Below, piece after piece: positions 33,813 to 46,772 of a DNA stretch of 64,000 nucleotides. The stretch is from assembly GCA_014898425.1 (NCBI GenBank), contig RCSZ01000001.1:3410001-3474000 (forward strand), read 5' to 3'. The position numbers were made by a program, and so were the translations under genes. Below the pieces are notes generated by a model. It was given only the letters and a program-made list of their open reading frames with translations. It was not told the DNA's origin and did no database searches. The first letter of the stretch is position 1. Every line of letters begins with the position of its first letter. Source of the stretch: Botryotinia globosa (lineage: Eukaryota > Ascomycota > Leotiomycetes > Helotiales > Sclerotiniaceae).

Positions 33813-36120
33813 ATGGCGCATGAGATGAGTGGTGTTGTAGATCCTGAGACTTTGTATACAAAGCAGAATTGCATCGGTATGTTTGCGTATACTTTCGTCA
33901 TTCTGTATAGAGGCTCATTTTTATAGGCGGTGGTAGTTTTGGTAAAGTTTACAAAGGGTATGGTTCTTCCTTCTGCCAATTGCCAATCCAATTCCTCATC
34001 TAGACCATGTACTGATCTTCAACAGAGTTGACAAGCGCACCGGGCAGGCTGTAGCCATAAAAGTTATCGACGTTGAAAATGCCGAAGATGAAGTCGAAGA
34101 TATTATTCAAGAGATCTCTATCCTTTCCGAATTACATTCCCCTTTTGTCACGCAATACTATGGATCATATCTTAGAGGTTCGGATCTTTGGATCGTTATG
34201 GAATTCTGCTCGGGTGGTAGTTGTGGCGACTTGATGAAGCCGGGTCTGATACAGGAGGAATATATTTCGATTATCATACGGGAACTCCTGCTAGGCTTGG
34301 ATTATCTTCATGGGGATAAGAAGCTTCATAGAGATATTAAAGGTTTGCATGATTTCGGCGGAAACTTGGGTTTAGATTCCAGGAGCTAACATCTGAGGAC
34401 AGCTGCAAATGTTCTACTGGGTGCCAATGGACAAGTTAAACTCGCGGATTTCGGTGTTTCAGGCCAATTATCTGCTACCATGACCAAGAAGAATACATTC
34501 GTTGGGACCCCATTCTGGATGGCCCCGGAAGTCATCAAACAATCTGGTTATGACCACAAGGCGGATATATGGTCTCTGGGTATTACAGCACTGGAACTCG
34601 CCAATGGCGAACCTCCATACTCTGATATCCATCCAATGAAAGTTTTGTTCCTCATCCCTAAGAATGCGCCTCCAAAATTAGAAGGAAACTTTACCAGGGC
34701 TTTCAAGGATTTCGTCGAATTGTGCCTTCAACGAGACCCGAGAGAACGACCATCGGCCAGAGACTTGTTGAAACACGCCTTTGTTCGGAAAGCCAAGAAA
34801 ACATCATATTTAACGGAGTTGATAGAGAGATACGAACGTTGGGCAGTGCATCACAAGGGTGACGATGATGACTCGGATAACGAACGAGAAGAAGCTCCCC
34901 GACCTAAGCCTGTCGATGAGGACTTGTGGGATTTTGGTACGGTCCGACCAGTTGGCGGTAGAGGGAATGGAAGGGTTGGGCTGAATACTATGGGAGAATC
35001 TGACACAAATGCAAGAGCATCGAGGTTATCAGAGGAGAATAATTATGCAGAGCGCCCGAGACAGCAATCGCCCTCGAAATTAAAAGAACCAGGATATGTC
35101 TCGAGTATTGAAACTGTCAAAGCGACAAATTGTCCAGTAGATGCACAACCAAGGCAACCTTCTCCACAGAGACGGCCTGTTCCAAGTCTTCAGACTTCGG
35201 TGTCTCCTACTAAGGTCCCTCTTCCACCATCACCAGAAAAATTCAGACCTCCAGGATTGGAGACACCTAGAACGGCTGCCAGCTATATAAATAGACAAGT
35301 TTCTGATTCTCCTGATTATGATCGTACTTTGCAAGAACAACTCCAAAAAGATATGGGATTTCTGAAGCTCGGTGAGCCATCTCCACCGCCATTGCGAATA
35401 CCCCCTTCTACCGCCCCAATACCAATACAGTACACGAATCAAAATACACCACCTTCAGCATTACCACGGCCAAATACGCAACAGTCATTACCAAAACTTA
35501 CCCCTATCAAATTGCCTGAAATTCCTCCATTCCGTGGCAGCGGTCAGCCTCAACCACTGCAGCAAAGACTTCCAAACCAAGTACCTGCTACAGAGCCTCG
35601 GAAACAGCAACAGCCGCTTCCATTACCTCCAAACCCTACAGGCCTTCAAAATATCAATCTACGCCAGACAGGTCAGACAGGTCAGCAGCCATTACCTGCA
35701 TTACCATCGAAAAAATTACGCAATACTCCTTCTCAAGAAAGCATTTCATCTCAATCTTCTAGAGCTCCATCATCTATGCCTTCACCTGCTCCCGCTAGTC
35801 CAACCGGCGATCTTGATGCCTTGAACGATGTGATCTTTCCTGCGCTTGAAGAAGCACTCAAACGACGTCAGTATCGCTTACAACATGCTTTCCGCACGAC
35901 TGGAGCCACTCCAAAGCAACAAAGGGCACAAGCTGCTCATGAGAAATTACGAAAATTAGTTTATAAGCTTGCACATGTGTGCAAGGAAATCGACCATTGG
36001 GATAAACAGGAACCAGTGGGGATGGGGAAAGATGTGGATGTTTTCCTCGAGGGATTGTTAGAGGAAATTTTGGTCAGGGTCGAACCGGCTGATGAGGAAG
36101 ATGTGGATATGAGACGATGA
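33813..36120 (+). CDS. GCK-III Ste20-type kinase, Sid1/SepM-like
   Basis: Exons 33813-33876, 33927-33957 (31 bases), 34026-34342 and 34403-36120 give 709 aa. The kinase domain (about residues 15-270) is complete: glycine loop [15 protein letters not shown] lysine, [19 protein letters not shown], activation segment GTPFWMAPE and [15 protein letters not shown]. The middle is Pro/Gln/Ser-rich and disordered. The C-terminal about 110 residues ([20 protein letters not shown] through [15 protein letters not shown]) are helical. The GCK-III catalytic core suggests the septation-initiation kinase Sid1 of fission yeast (SepM in Aspergillus), which activates the NDR kinase Sid2 module. A sister GCK (MST-1 or Pod6 type) is the alternative. 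Confidence 0.88.
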
Positions 36121-37913
36121 ATGGATCAGTGCAAAATTACGAATCTTTAATGTACGATGCATGAGGAATGAGGAATGAAGAAGATCCAGGTAGGGTCTAT
36201 CATGATGGATGGATGGATCGGTTAGGTACAAACTTGGTCGAATTCGACGGTATGAGGCGTTGGTTGGCAGAATTGAATTTGGTATTCCAAGAGGATTGAG
36301 GGGTTTTGTGTCAAGTACTTAGTATCGAGGCTTGCTAGAGATGTTAGGTATTAATATTATAAAATTGAAGATGATGACTCCTCTGGAAGAAGATTCTTCT
36401 CATCTATCCACTTTATCAGGTATCCGTTCACAATCCCATAATTGTTATTCTCTTGAGTATCACTGTCTAGTGCAGGCACCTTGGGTCAGTGAGTAAATGG
36501 CATGGCACTGATGTGGATGACATGATGGATTGTGTGATTGAGAAAGTTCTCCATGAATTCGAACACTTGGAATTGGCTGAGGTATTGAGAAAGTTCTAAA
36601 TGGATTTGAACATCCGAAAGTCATTGAGGTATTCCTAAAGGGGCTCTAAAGATTGAAACATATGTTTGTAATTGCAAATATTGATCGCTCGCTCACTCTT
36701 CACAGTCATTGTTCCCAATGTGCGACATCGCATGAGACATTCACATCACATCACATCACATCACATGTACTTCTCACTTCTCACTTCACTTTCGCGAGTG
36801 GTGTTTATGAATACCTGGTACTTCATTTCTCTCGCCTTTAAGCTCTGAGATGTGTCCGTGTCTGTGTCTGCGTCTGCGGAAGGTATTCACTTATGAGATG
36901 CTAGGTATTTATTATATCAAGTACTAGGGACCTAGTTTTGAATACCTAGTATTCACTAGATAGATGAAATTGTTGCTCCTGCTGCTCATGGCTGGGTATC
37001 TGTAGCTCTTTCTGGTTTGGGAGAGGGGGTTGGGGTGGTTAGTGGTTGGGTGGTTGGGTTGTTGGTTGATTGAATAGTTCTTGTTGTCGTTCATCTTCTT
37101 TTGGTCTTTAACCTGAAACTTATAACTTGCAACTTCCAATTGCAACTTTGGCTCTTCGAAAACTTATCTTCAATCATAACGTTCTCAACAACATAACCTT
37201 CTACCACTATTATTTTGTTTGCTAGCGCCGACTTATTGCAAACGCTTGCAAAAGTACGCTGATACAGGAGGAGCATTACTATCATCTTTTCACCTCTGGC
37301 TCCTCAGTTTGTTTGACAGCCTTCTGATTTACTGACTTTCCTTCTTATTTCTGATCTTGGCTTTTTTGAACTCGATATACTTCTTCAGATATCAACCGAC
37401 TTCGCGCTGGCTTCCTATCAATACTCATTATCTCTAGATACGTGACTCGATACATAGTATTTACCGCTTACTTTTCCCTCTGGCTTCAAAACTATCTACT
37501 ATGCGCTTTGGAATCAACTTTTGATTATATCTTGTTCGACATCTGACCTTTTTTCCCCTTCGAATACTTGACTATTGGCTTTGATAGCGAGTCTCTCTCG
37601 ACATCTCAATCCCGATTGTCGGCTTTTAGTCGCTGTCTCTTGCTCGCGCAGAAGCTTTCATCTAGCATAACCAAGGCCAAACATATCCTTTAAACTATCT
37701 CTCGTCGATAAGAGTGATACCTGGATATCTTATCAACTCGATATTCGGGGGTGCAGTCATTCTTCTTAATGCTTTCAGTCTAAAGGAAGAATTCCATCGC
37801 CGCTCCGAGGAACCAACATTGCTATTCCAGTGTATCTATCCTCTTCATATCTTCGGCACTTCGTTTCCCGGTAAAACTGAACTTCTTACCGGGATTTTAC
37901 AATCTACCTCATC
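36121..37913. other. Intergenic, 1.8 kb
   Basis: Contains ATCACATCAC repeats near 36745-36765, GTCTGTGTCTGCG repeats near 36855-36875 and GGTTGGTTG-type runs near 37030-37070. The last 500 bases are pyrimidine-rich (probable long 5' leader of the next gene). No gene seen. Confidence 0.6.
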
Positions 37914-40202
37914 ATGATTGGCAACATTGGCGCCAGTAGTAGAAAAAGTTTATCTCAGGCCTCTTCATCTACTTTTTCAAACACTCTCGTTCTTCGGCCA
38001 TCCAAAGGAGGAGCGAAGAGAGTCGATATGCAGATTAGCGATATCATCGACTTGGAGATCCGCGATAAAGTTGTAGCAATGCTTCCATCCTATCCATCAT
38101 ACTCTCTTCTTTATCTTACTTATGTACTAGTTAGGAGAAATGGAAAATCGGACGCAGCCCGAAATCTTCTTCACGATACACGCCATAATAGAGATCAATA
38201 TCTACCGATCACTTACATCACAAGTTTGAAGGAAATTGGGGATGTTACGATGCGCGACAAAGCTGAAGGTATTATCAAGATGGTACCGGAAGTAACTATC
38301 TGGTGGGCATTTTACGCCTTGCAAGTTTGTGATGGATCTGTTGATCATGCTATTGGTTTGTTATTTGAGGGTGTTGTCGATGCTTCTAGGGACCCTGCGA
38401 TACAGATAGCTCTTGCATCTACTAGGCGTGTCAGTCCGGCAATCAGTCCTATGAGCAGACCAGATGAAAGCTTGTTCATCGATTCGTCGTCAGACTCCGA
38501 TAGCTCTTTTTTCAGCGACACTAATGGCAACGAGTCGTCCAAACCGACTTTATCATCACCTGAGCTGTTGCAACAAACAGCAAACAAATTTTTCGTCGAC
38601 ATTAGCGACGATGAAAAAGACCCTAAGTTAGAAGAAGAAGATGCAACTCTGCGTGCCAGCCCTGACTGCAGCAACCTGCGAAAGCCAGCTATTGATAAAG
38701 GTAAGGGCGTGGACAAATCAGACCCGGAGGATCTTAGCTCCTACATCGAGATGAGCAATATTCTACCCTTCAAGGAGAGTCCTCGTTTCAAGAGACATGA
38801 TGAAAAGAACCGCACTTGCAAGTTCTGTGGGGCAGTACTTAAGGGCTTGGCGCGAACTAGTCACGAGAAATCATGTCGTATGAAGACGAAGCTAATTTGT
38901 GTCAAGTGCAAAAGGGAAGTCTCGAAGTCGAATATCAGAAGGCACGAAGCCAGTTGTGATGGCCCAGAATACGAAGTCCGTGGTCCAACAAGAGTGACCG
39001 CTTCTCGTGATAGTTCTCCAGAGTTCGATTCTTCTGAATCTTACACAGAAGATCAGCTTCAAAAAGTGAAGGAAATGCAACTGCTTCTCCCTCGCCTTTC
39101 GTTTGATAAATGCATCGAGTCCTTAGCATTGTGCGATTATAATGTCAAAGAGGCTATAAATTTGGAGAGGGAGACGTTGACTTCAGATGAAGAAGTTGAC
39201 GAGCGAGGTTCGTATGGGCGGAAGAATGATTCGGGAAAGAGAGGATCGGGAAGCACGTCGGTAGGTTGACCTTAAATGATCATAATATTGTTCAACTTCT
39301 GATAATACCTAGGTTGAGCGTGTCACAAAGAAGGCTCGTATCCAGGTCGGCGACCGAGATACGAATTTAGAGCCCGCGAGCCAGTGGATTGAGTATGTGC
39401 CCACTCCCCATTGTTTGAACGTCGAACGGACATTCTAATCATGCTTTACAGAACCACCTTTTCTGACCTTTGTCAAAATTCGGCTAACCTTACGATTGTC
39501 AATCTCGCTGACTCGAAAAATCGTTCAGTTCCGACGAAGCTTCTTTGCGACAACTCGGAAAGCTTAAAGAATCTGATTGATCTCTCAGGAGACGAAGATG
39601 TTCCAAAGGAGATAATTCTCTTGGATATCGAGTCACATTCCTTTGATGCGCTCATACAATATATGGTCTGTCGCAACGCCTCATTTGGTTCTCGAGTAAG
39701 CCAAACACAAAAGATCACTTCGATCGTAAACTTCATACTTCTCGCGGATGATCTCAAAGTTGCTGGACCAGCGACTACCATGCTTCCGGTTCTTGAAAGA
39801 CTTCTAAAGGAAGAACGAAAGGGACCGTTTCCTTCAACTATTTTGAAAGGTGACCACGTAGAAAGGGTCTTCTCGACTCTTGGAGCTAGTCATCCCATTT
39901 CAAAATTGTTCGTCAGAGCATCAGTACGACCATTTCTCTGTCACAAAATTGACAACACCTCCATCGAAGAGGAGTTTGACGACAACTCCCAATTCACGCC
40001 AGGCGACATCGAAATCTATCGCAACAAGCCAGCGCATCTTGCATTCAGGCTGAACAATGACTTTAGATCGGCTCTATTATTAAAAGTCTTTGAAACTACG
40101 AGCACCAGGGAATGTCGACAAGAATATACGCGCAGCAAAACCCCCAAGAAACCCACCACTTGGTTCACCGATCCGCTTGACGATAGCCAATTCACTATTT
40201 GA
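37914..40202 (+). CDS. Unfamiliar BTB protein with tandem C2HC fingers and UBA/CUE-like segments
   Basis: Exons 37914-39260, 39313-39392 and 39452-40202 give 725 aa. Three UBA/CUE-like helical segments are visible: VVAMLPSYPSYSLLYLTYVL (about 45-80), IIKMVPEVTIWWAFYALQV then DHAIGLLFE (about 119-155), and KEMQLLLPRLSFDKCIESLA then VKEAINLE (about 383-420). Two fingers of identical spacing, C-x2-C-x11-H-x3-C, lie at about 300-350. After residue 476 a BTB/POZ-like domain follows (IVNLADSKNRSVPTKLLCDN, then LLDIESHSFDALIQYMV), ending in an extended helical tail. Likely a ubiquitin-pathway adaptor: BTB for a Cul3-type ligase, UBA/CUE-like parts for ubiquitin. This is inference; I do not know a named family with this order. 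Confidence 0.75.
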
Positions 40203-40859
40203 GCCGATTGACCCAGTGTTTTCATTGTTTATCATCAAGCCAACATTTTTAATTTGTTACCATTCTAGGATGTGGACTTGTTGAACTGGATGTGCCTTCG
40301 GCTTTTGGGCTTGGGTAGGTCCAATCATGATCTGGTCTCGCGCAGCAATATTTTCGTTTGTTCATTGGAAAGCCCCTCTTTGACCATCAGTACTTATCTC
40401 CGTCCGAAGAACATTTCGAAGAGGACGTACGCCAGGCAGGATATGAGATGAAAGTTCCAAGAGTGCATCTCCCATGCGCTCGTAAAAATGAATGGAGAGT
40501 GGATGGGCGGAAGTTTATTTTGTAGCGGAAAATTGGGAAGGCGAGACGGAACGGAAACATTATGGAATAGCTACAGATGATACTAGGAGATGAATGAAAT
40601 GAAGATAATAATCTTACTTAATATATTGACTGTGCAGCAAGAAACCCCTCGTACTCATGAAAACATTTATAGTCCCAAAGTGGTGGTATGAAATGAGATC
40701 CGATATGAAGTAGGGTCACTGCAATTCTTTGATTCACATCAACTTGACGTGTTCGAGATTTACAATCAAATTCAATGATTAATTTATAATCCAGTTCTAT
40801 TCATAACACAAAGCATTCTGGTATCAATACTGCTCTTCTCCCACCAAAGAAAACGCTTC
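40203..40859. other. Intergenic, convergent
   Basis: 3' spacer between convergent genes (BTB protein on plus, DUF1640 protein on minus). No gene seen. Confidence 0.6.
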
Positions 40860-41792
40860 CTACATCAACAATCTCCAAGCACCCAAAATTAACGCCGCCG
40901 TACCGGTACAAACTCCCATCAACCATTGCAGCGTCTGAAACTTAACACCCTCCAACTTTTCCCTCAACCCAGCTACCTCCTGCTCAATCTTTGTTTCCGT
41001 TTCCTTGATTTTAAGATCTTGAACATTGGCCTCCTCTCTTATCCTGCCCTTTTCCAAATTCAAATCTAATCGAACAGAAGCTTGGGTTCGGGAAACCTCA
41101 TCGCGCAGACGAGCATTTAGTTTAGCGAGATCATTGGTGAGTCGCTCGTGAGAAGCGCGGGTCGTGGATGATTCGGTGGAATCTGCGGAGAGGAGTTCAC
41201 TGCGGAGGGCGGCAAAATCAACTTTTTGAGTATAGGTTGCGCGAGCGGCATCTTCGCGGAGGACCATTGTGCGGGTTAGGTTTTGGATGCTGGGATGGAG
41301 GTTAGTTGACTACTTCACCAGGAATTGAGATTTAATCCTATCGAGCTCACCGGGAGAATACTTAATGGTAAGAGCTTGGAGAGAGAATGTGTATAGGAGT
41401 ATAGATCATTACCTTTCTTCGATAACATCGCTGAGTACTTTCATCATAGCCACAGCTTGGGGTTCTGTGAACCCCTCATCCCGTAACCGTTGAACAAACT
41501 TCAGGGTATCGAAATGGTGGTCTCGAGATTGACGAGGGCTTGCGTGGAATGCTCTTCGACATGATGGTTCTTGTAATATGCTAGTTCGAGCTTTGTGTCC
41601 GTTGCCTACGAATCGTACTCGATGGGATATCTGCTGACCAGAAGTAGGTCTTTGTGAATTTCCATTATTGTTTGCTGCGGCGCTGAATGCTCGAATAGTA
41701 TGCGGGGGTAATGAGGATCGTGTCTGCCAACTCAATTTGGGGAGTAAGAACCGCGGTAGTGTTTGTACGGAATTTGCAATTGGCTTTGCCAT
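40860..41792 (-). CDS. DUF1640 mitochondrial coiled-coil protein (Fmp32/MCUR1-like)
   Basis: Exons 41792-41413 and 41289-40860 give 269 aa. The N-terminus is basic and Ser-rich with a probable mitochondrial presequence (MAKPIANSVQTLPRFLLPKL). The family signature FDTLKFVQRLRDEGFTEPQA and AVAMMKVLSDVIEE starts near residue 95. A long coiled coil follows (RASHERLTNDLAKLNARLRD and on). A single C-terminal membrane segment, FQTLQWLMGVCTGTAALILG, ends the protein. This is the CCDC90/MCUR1/Fmp32 family of the inner mitochondrial membrane, linked to proline metabolism and cytochrome oxidase assembly in yeast and to calcium uptake in animals. It is divergently transcribed from the eIF2 gamma gene. 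Confidence 0.9.
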
Positions 41793-42240
41793 TGTATTTT
41801 ACTTCTCTTATAGACTTATAGAGAGTAAAATTAGCTTCGAATCTTGTGTAATTCTTTCAAATCTCTGTTCAAGATGAGTTGTGTTCTCAATGATATTGAT
41901 TTATTGATTGATACATGATGGCCGGCAGTATCCGTTAGTCACCGAAATAGTGGGAGTACGGTGACCGAGATTGTTAATTTTCTCGGTTGAGTCACCCACT
42001 TCAAAGAATATTATCTAGATTCGAAATCTTGCCCGTTCACAGTCAACGAGGAGTATTATCCACGACATTTGAATCATCTCTCGAATTTAAGATCGTATCT
42101 TAGAGAGAATATTGAGTTATCTGAAGATATTTCAGCCACCATAGATAGCTCCACATAAAGGAATTTTACCCGATTACCCCGCTACGCAAATATTCTAGCA
42201 AACAGAACAGCAAAAACCCACCAGAGAACGAACACCCAAC
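41793..42240. promoter_or_regulatory. Shared divergent promoter region
   Basis: The 448 bases between the start codons of the DUF1640 gene (minus) and eIF2 gamma (plus) must hold both promoters. No clear TATA box seen. The final 60 bases before the eIF2 gamma ATG are A/C-rich, as is common in highly expressed fungal genes. Confidence 0.6.
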
Positions 42241-43851
42241 ATGGCTTCGAACGGTGACAAGTTTGGAAACGATCTGGAATCTGAATCCGATTCTAATCCA
42301 GGATCCCCCAATCTCGACGCGCAAGAGGTTGACGACAATGTAGAGGATATTGACGAGAAGCCCATCAAATCTGCATTAAAGAAATCATCACATAAAGAAC
42401 CTGCGCCAGCTATTGTTCGACCTACCTTACCACCCCAAACAGAACCAAAAGACTTGGATGTCAAGTCCTTGACCCCCCTCACCCCAGAGATTATCGCAAG
42501 ACAAGCAACTATCAACATTGGTACTATTGGACATGTGGCGCACGGAAAGTCAACTGTGGTGAAGGCTATCTCTGGAGTACAAACTGTTCGTTTCAAGAAC
42601 GAGTTGGAGAGAAACATTACGATTAAGCTTGGTTATGCCAATGCAAAGATCTACCAATGCGATAACAAAGAGTGCCCAAGACCTGGATGCTTTAGAAGTT
42701 ATAAGAGTGAGAAGGAAGTTGATCCACCCTGTGAAAGAGAGGGATGCAGCGGTACCTACAGACTTTTGAGACACGTATCGTAAGTCATCATTGCTTGCAA
42801 TTTTACGCAGCAGCAATAGCTAACATGTCACAGTTTCGTCGATTGCCCTGGTCACGATATTCTCATGAGTACTATGTTGTCTGGTGCAGCCGTCATGGAC
42901 GCCGCTCTCTTACTTATTGCTGGAAACGAAACTTGCCCCCAACCACAAACATCCGAACATTTGGCAGCTATCGAAATTATGAAGCTCGACAAAGTCATTA
43001 TTCTACAAAACAAGGTCGATTTGATGAGAGAAGAAGGCGCAAACCAACACTACCAATCGATATTGAAGTTCATCAGAGGAACTGTTGCAGGTGGAGCACC
43101 AATTATTCCTATCTCCGCCCAATTGAAGTTCAACATCGATGCCGTTAACGAAGCTCTTGTTTCCAACATCCCTGTTCCACCAAGAGATTTCACCATGGAT
43201 CCACAAATGATTGTCATTCGATCCTTCGATGTTAACAAGCCAGGTGCTGAAATTGACGAATTGAAGGGTGGTGTTGCTGGTGGAAGTATTTTGCACGGTG
43301 TCATCAAGTTGGGTGATGAAATTGAGATTAGACCTGGTATCGTTTCTCGCGACGAAAAGGGAGGTGTTAAGTGTCAACCAATTTTCAGCAGAATCATTAC
43401 TCTCAACTCGGAGAACAATGAATTGAAATACGCTGTTCCAGGAGGACTTATTGGTGTTGGTACTCGAATCGATCCAACTCTTTGCCGTGCCGATCGTCTC
43501 GTTGGTTTCGTTCTCGGTCTCAAGGGCCGTCTTCCTGATATCTACATTGAAATCGAAGTCAACTATTATCTGTTACGTCGTCTCTTGGGTGTTAAGACTG
43601 CTGATGGTAAACAAGCCAAGGTTACCAAGCTCACCAAGAACGAGGTTCTCATGGTCAACATTGGATCTACTGCTACTGGTGCTAAGGTCATGGCTGTTAA
43701 GCAAGATGCAGCTAAATTGCTCTTGACTAACCCAGCCTGCACAAACATTGGAGAGAAGGTTGCGCTAAGTCGTCGTATTGAAAAGCATTGGAGATTGATT
43801 GGTTGGGCCACTATTGCTGCTGGTGTCACTCTTGACCCAAGCACTTCTTAA
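42241..43851 (+). CDS. GCD11: Translation initiation factor eIF2 subunit gamma
   Basis: Exons 42241-42779 and 42834-43851 give 518 aa. GTPase motifs: G1 GHVAHGKST (about residue 99), G3 DCPGHD (about 182), G4 NKVD (about 241) and SAQLKFN. The eIF2-gamma zinc-ribbon insertion is present with four cysteines ([11 protein letters not shown] and CEREGC). Domains II and III follow ([28 protein letters not shown]) and the end is [14 protein letters not shown]. This subunit binds GTP and Met-tRNAi in the ternary complex. The acidic N-terminal extension is typical of fungi. The intron falls just before the G3 motif, with a GCTAAC branch site. Confidence 0.97.
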
Positions 43852-46772
43852 GCGGGTGGATAGGTCGATGTGTGTAATATTTTCACACTTAAAAGTAGAA
43901 ATTCAAGATGGAAGTGAAAAGAAGAAACGCAGCTATGTATTTTGTGACGCAAGTGATGTGGTGATCTGATCTGATGGTTTGGTGGAAGGGGGAAAAAGGT
44001 CTCAATATCTCGGACTCTTCGCCTCTTCTGGTCTGATCATCGCATGCATACTTTGTACTCAAGGTCATGGGAGGTTGATAGATTGGGCATTTAAAAGTTA
44101 CCTAGGCAGCTCGATAATGAAAAGTTTTTTTTTCCCAATGTTTATTGATGTGTTTTGTTGATGAGTTTGGAGTGGAGTGGAGTGGAGTGGAGTGGAGTGA
44201 GGGTGAGGGAGATTGAGATTGAGATTGATTCCGATTGCGTGGATGTATGTATGTTTGGCTAGATGTGGTAGGTATGGTAGGTATGGAGATTAATTGAGGA
44301 ATCTCGTACTCGTTTTCTTATTTTGGGCTCTGGACTCTGGAGGTGAGAGGAGAGGGGTTGATTGGTTGGTTGATTGGTTGGGGGATAGATGGGGATGGAT
44401 AGGGATGGATGGGATGGGATGGATGGGATGGGATGGATGGGATGGATGAGAAGGAATTATACTATGCAAATGAATCTCGTTGTGTAGTTGGTCTATCTTG
44501 AGATGTGATTTGATGTGTGGTTTCTGTTTGGCTGGATATGGATGTTTGGGTTGTATATTCATTCTACTTCTGAGGTTGATGGTTGTGGAGTTGGAGTTGG
44601 AGTTATTTGGTATATAAGAGCGAGATAAGATGGAGATGGAGATAAAGATAGAAATAGAAATAGAGATAGAGAGATGTATATGAACTAAAACCCTCGGTTA
44701 GAAGTGGACAGTGAGTAGATGATTTTGTTGTTGTTTACTAATGAGATTTATATGTAGTATGTAGATTTGGCTCGGGTTAGATGTCGGGATAGTGTGTTGA
44801 AGCTTGTAGAGAGTTTGGGGATTAATTGATTGGCTGATTTGTCTATAGCTATACGTGGAATCTGAAGCTTGGGATTTGGGTATCATGTACTTTGTACGCA
44901 CCCAGATATGGCGTACGATACTTTCAAAGGAGAATAGGAGCATAGGAGCATAGGGGATCTGTGTGGCTACTGGGAATTTGTTATCTGTACTTTGATTATT
45001 TCTTCGAATATGTATGATACGAAGATATGATAGACGTGCAAATTATCCGTATTGTCATTGGACTTTGGGATTCTTGTGATGGCGTGGCGGAGAATAATAC
45101 TACTCAGACTAGGGAAGTTGTTTGTGAAATGGACATGGTGTCCTGTAGGACGACACGACACCATTACGATTGACATGTGACAGAGTCGATATGAGTCGAT
45201 CGTGGTAATATGTACTCGAGATCGTAAATCGTAACCGAGGAGTATTTCATCTACCTAACAAGGGAAGTGTCATCAAGATATTAGGGTCACGACTCACCAG
45301 GTTCCTTGAATAGCGGTCTCGACTCTCGATATCTAGGTAGTAATTAAGTACCTTCCTTTAGTATCCATTTCAGCTAGCTCACGAAACGGGTTCATCGTTA
45401 GTCAAACATTTCATCGGTCGGTTCACCAGGTCTTCAAAAACACATCGTAGGTTAAAGAAAAGACGCGATGCGAACGATGCGAACGATGCGAACGATGCGA
45501 ACGATGCGAACGATGCGAACGATGCGAAATTCAGCAACTCGTCACCAGATATAACTAAACTGCCTTGTTTCGATATAAGACCATCCTAATTCCAAGACGA
45601 AAAGCAGTACGCCTGCTTACTCTGACATTTCAAACACCCGACGTCTTACAGCAGACTCTTACATACCTCGTTGAATGTGTGATATGAGTAAATATGAGTC
45701 AGGCCGCAAGGGATCAAAGCGAGTAATTTTCGCCCCAAGAATGAATGAACACGCAGGTGGAGAAGACAGGATGAACATCGGACAGTTGAAAACATCCGTG
45801 TCCATGTTTCGCGGCGACTTTTGGGATCATCGCATCGGATTACGTGGGTTGTGATTGGGTGGGATGGATGTGATGATTCCAACGCGAGCTGATTCGGTTA
45901 GAACTTAGGAGTCGAGAAGCATCTAGATGGAAAGGAAGCGTTAAGTGACAGACAGATAGGTAGGAGGTACTAACTAGGAGGGGATCGATGGAGAGGAAAC
46001 TCTTTGGAGACTTTCTTTTTCTTCTTCTACGATGGATGATGACTCTAGCCCTAAGAATTCGAGTTCATCGGTTGATGAAGGGGTATATATATATATGTAT
46101 ATATGTATTATATATTTTATTCTTCATCGTCCGTCTTACCTTTTACTTTCTACCCAAGTCTTATTTCTTATTATTAATCCAATCAATCGATTAATAATAC
46201 ATCAAATCAAGCATCTGTCCAAGACGACCCAAAAAATAACCTTAATTAAAGAAAAACCTTTTTTACACTTTTACCCCAGGATTCTTTAATTAAGTTTTAT
46301 TCAATTGAACCTGGACCCTACCCTCTATATCTGTCTGACTGTGTCTGTCAAAGAATTCCATTTTCTTGCGTTGCCCTGGTCTACCGCGCATATCTTTCTT
46401 TTCTTTTCTTTTCTTTTCTTTTTGGATATTTTTATATCAATCACAAAGCCATTTTTCCAACAAGGCTCTCCAATCGGACTTTAATCTTCTTCTATATCCG
46501 TTGATTTTCGATCCTCCCTTCGTTTTATTCTTCCCTCCGGTCCAAACACGCACGAGGTATCCCGTCGAATTCGACCGTTGGCAAGGGTTTAAATACAACA
46601 TATTATTCTTAGAGTACATATCTATGTAGTAGTCATTCAAAGATTACTTCTTCAACTACCTACTTGAACTACCTATACCTTGGTACCTTACTTGAGCTGT
46701 CTTTTACACATTTCTCCCGTCCTTCTAAGAAGTTTTATTCAGCAAGAGAAACACCATACAACGGGATACCAA
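43852..46772. other. Intergenic, 2.9 kb
   Basis: No gene seen. It contains GGAGT (about 44168-44200), GGATGGGATG (about 44395-44450) and GGTATGTATG-type microrepeats, a 9-bp array at 45466-45528, and a TTTTC run (about 46395-46421) in the likely promoter of the efflux pump. The leader before 46773 is pyrimidine-rich. Confidence 0.65.
45466..45528. repeat. 9-bp tandem array CGATGCGAA x7
   Basis: Seven perfect copies of CGATGCGAA, about 1.2 kb upstream of the efflux pump start. Confidence 0.95.

Noticed and set aside
33470..33823. ORF overlapping the start of the kinase gene
   Set aside because: It has no ATG start (begins TTG) and its composition fits a leader sequence; the kinase ATG at 33813 is better supported by the splice pattern.
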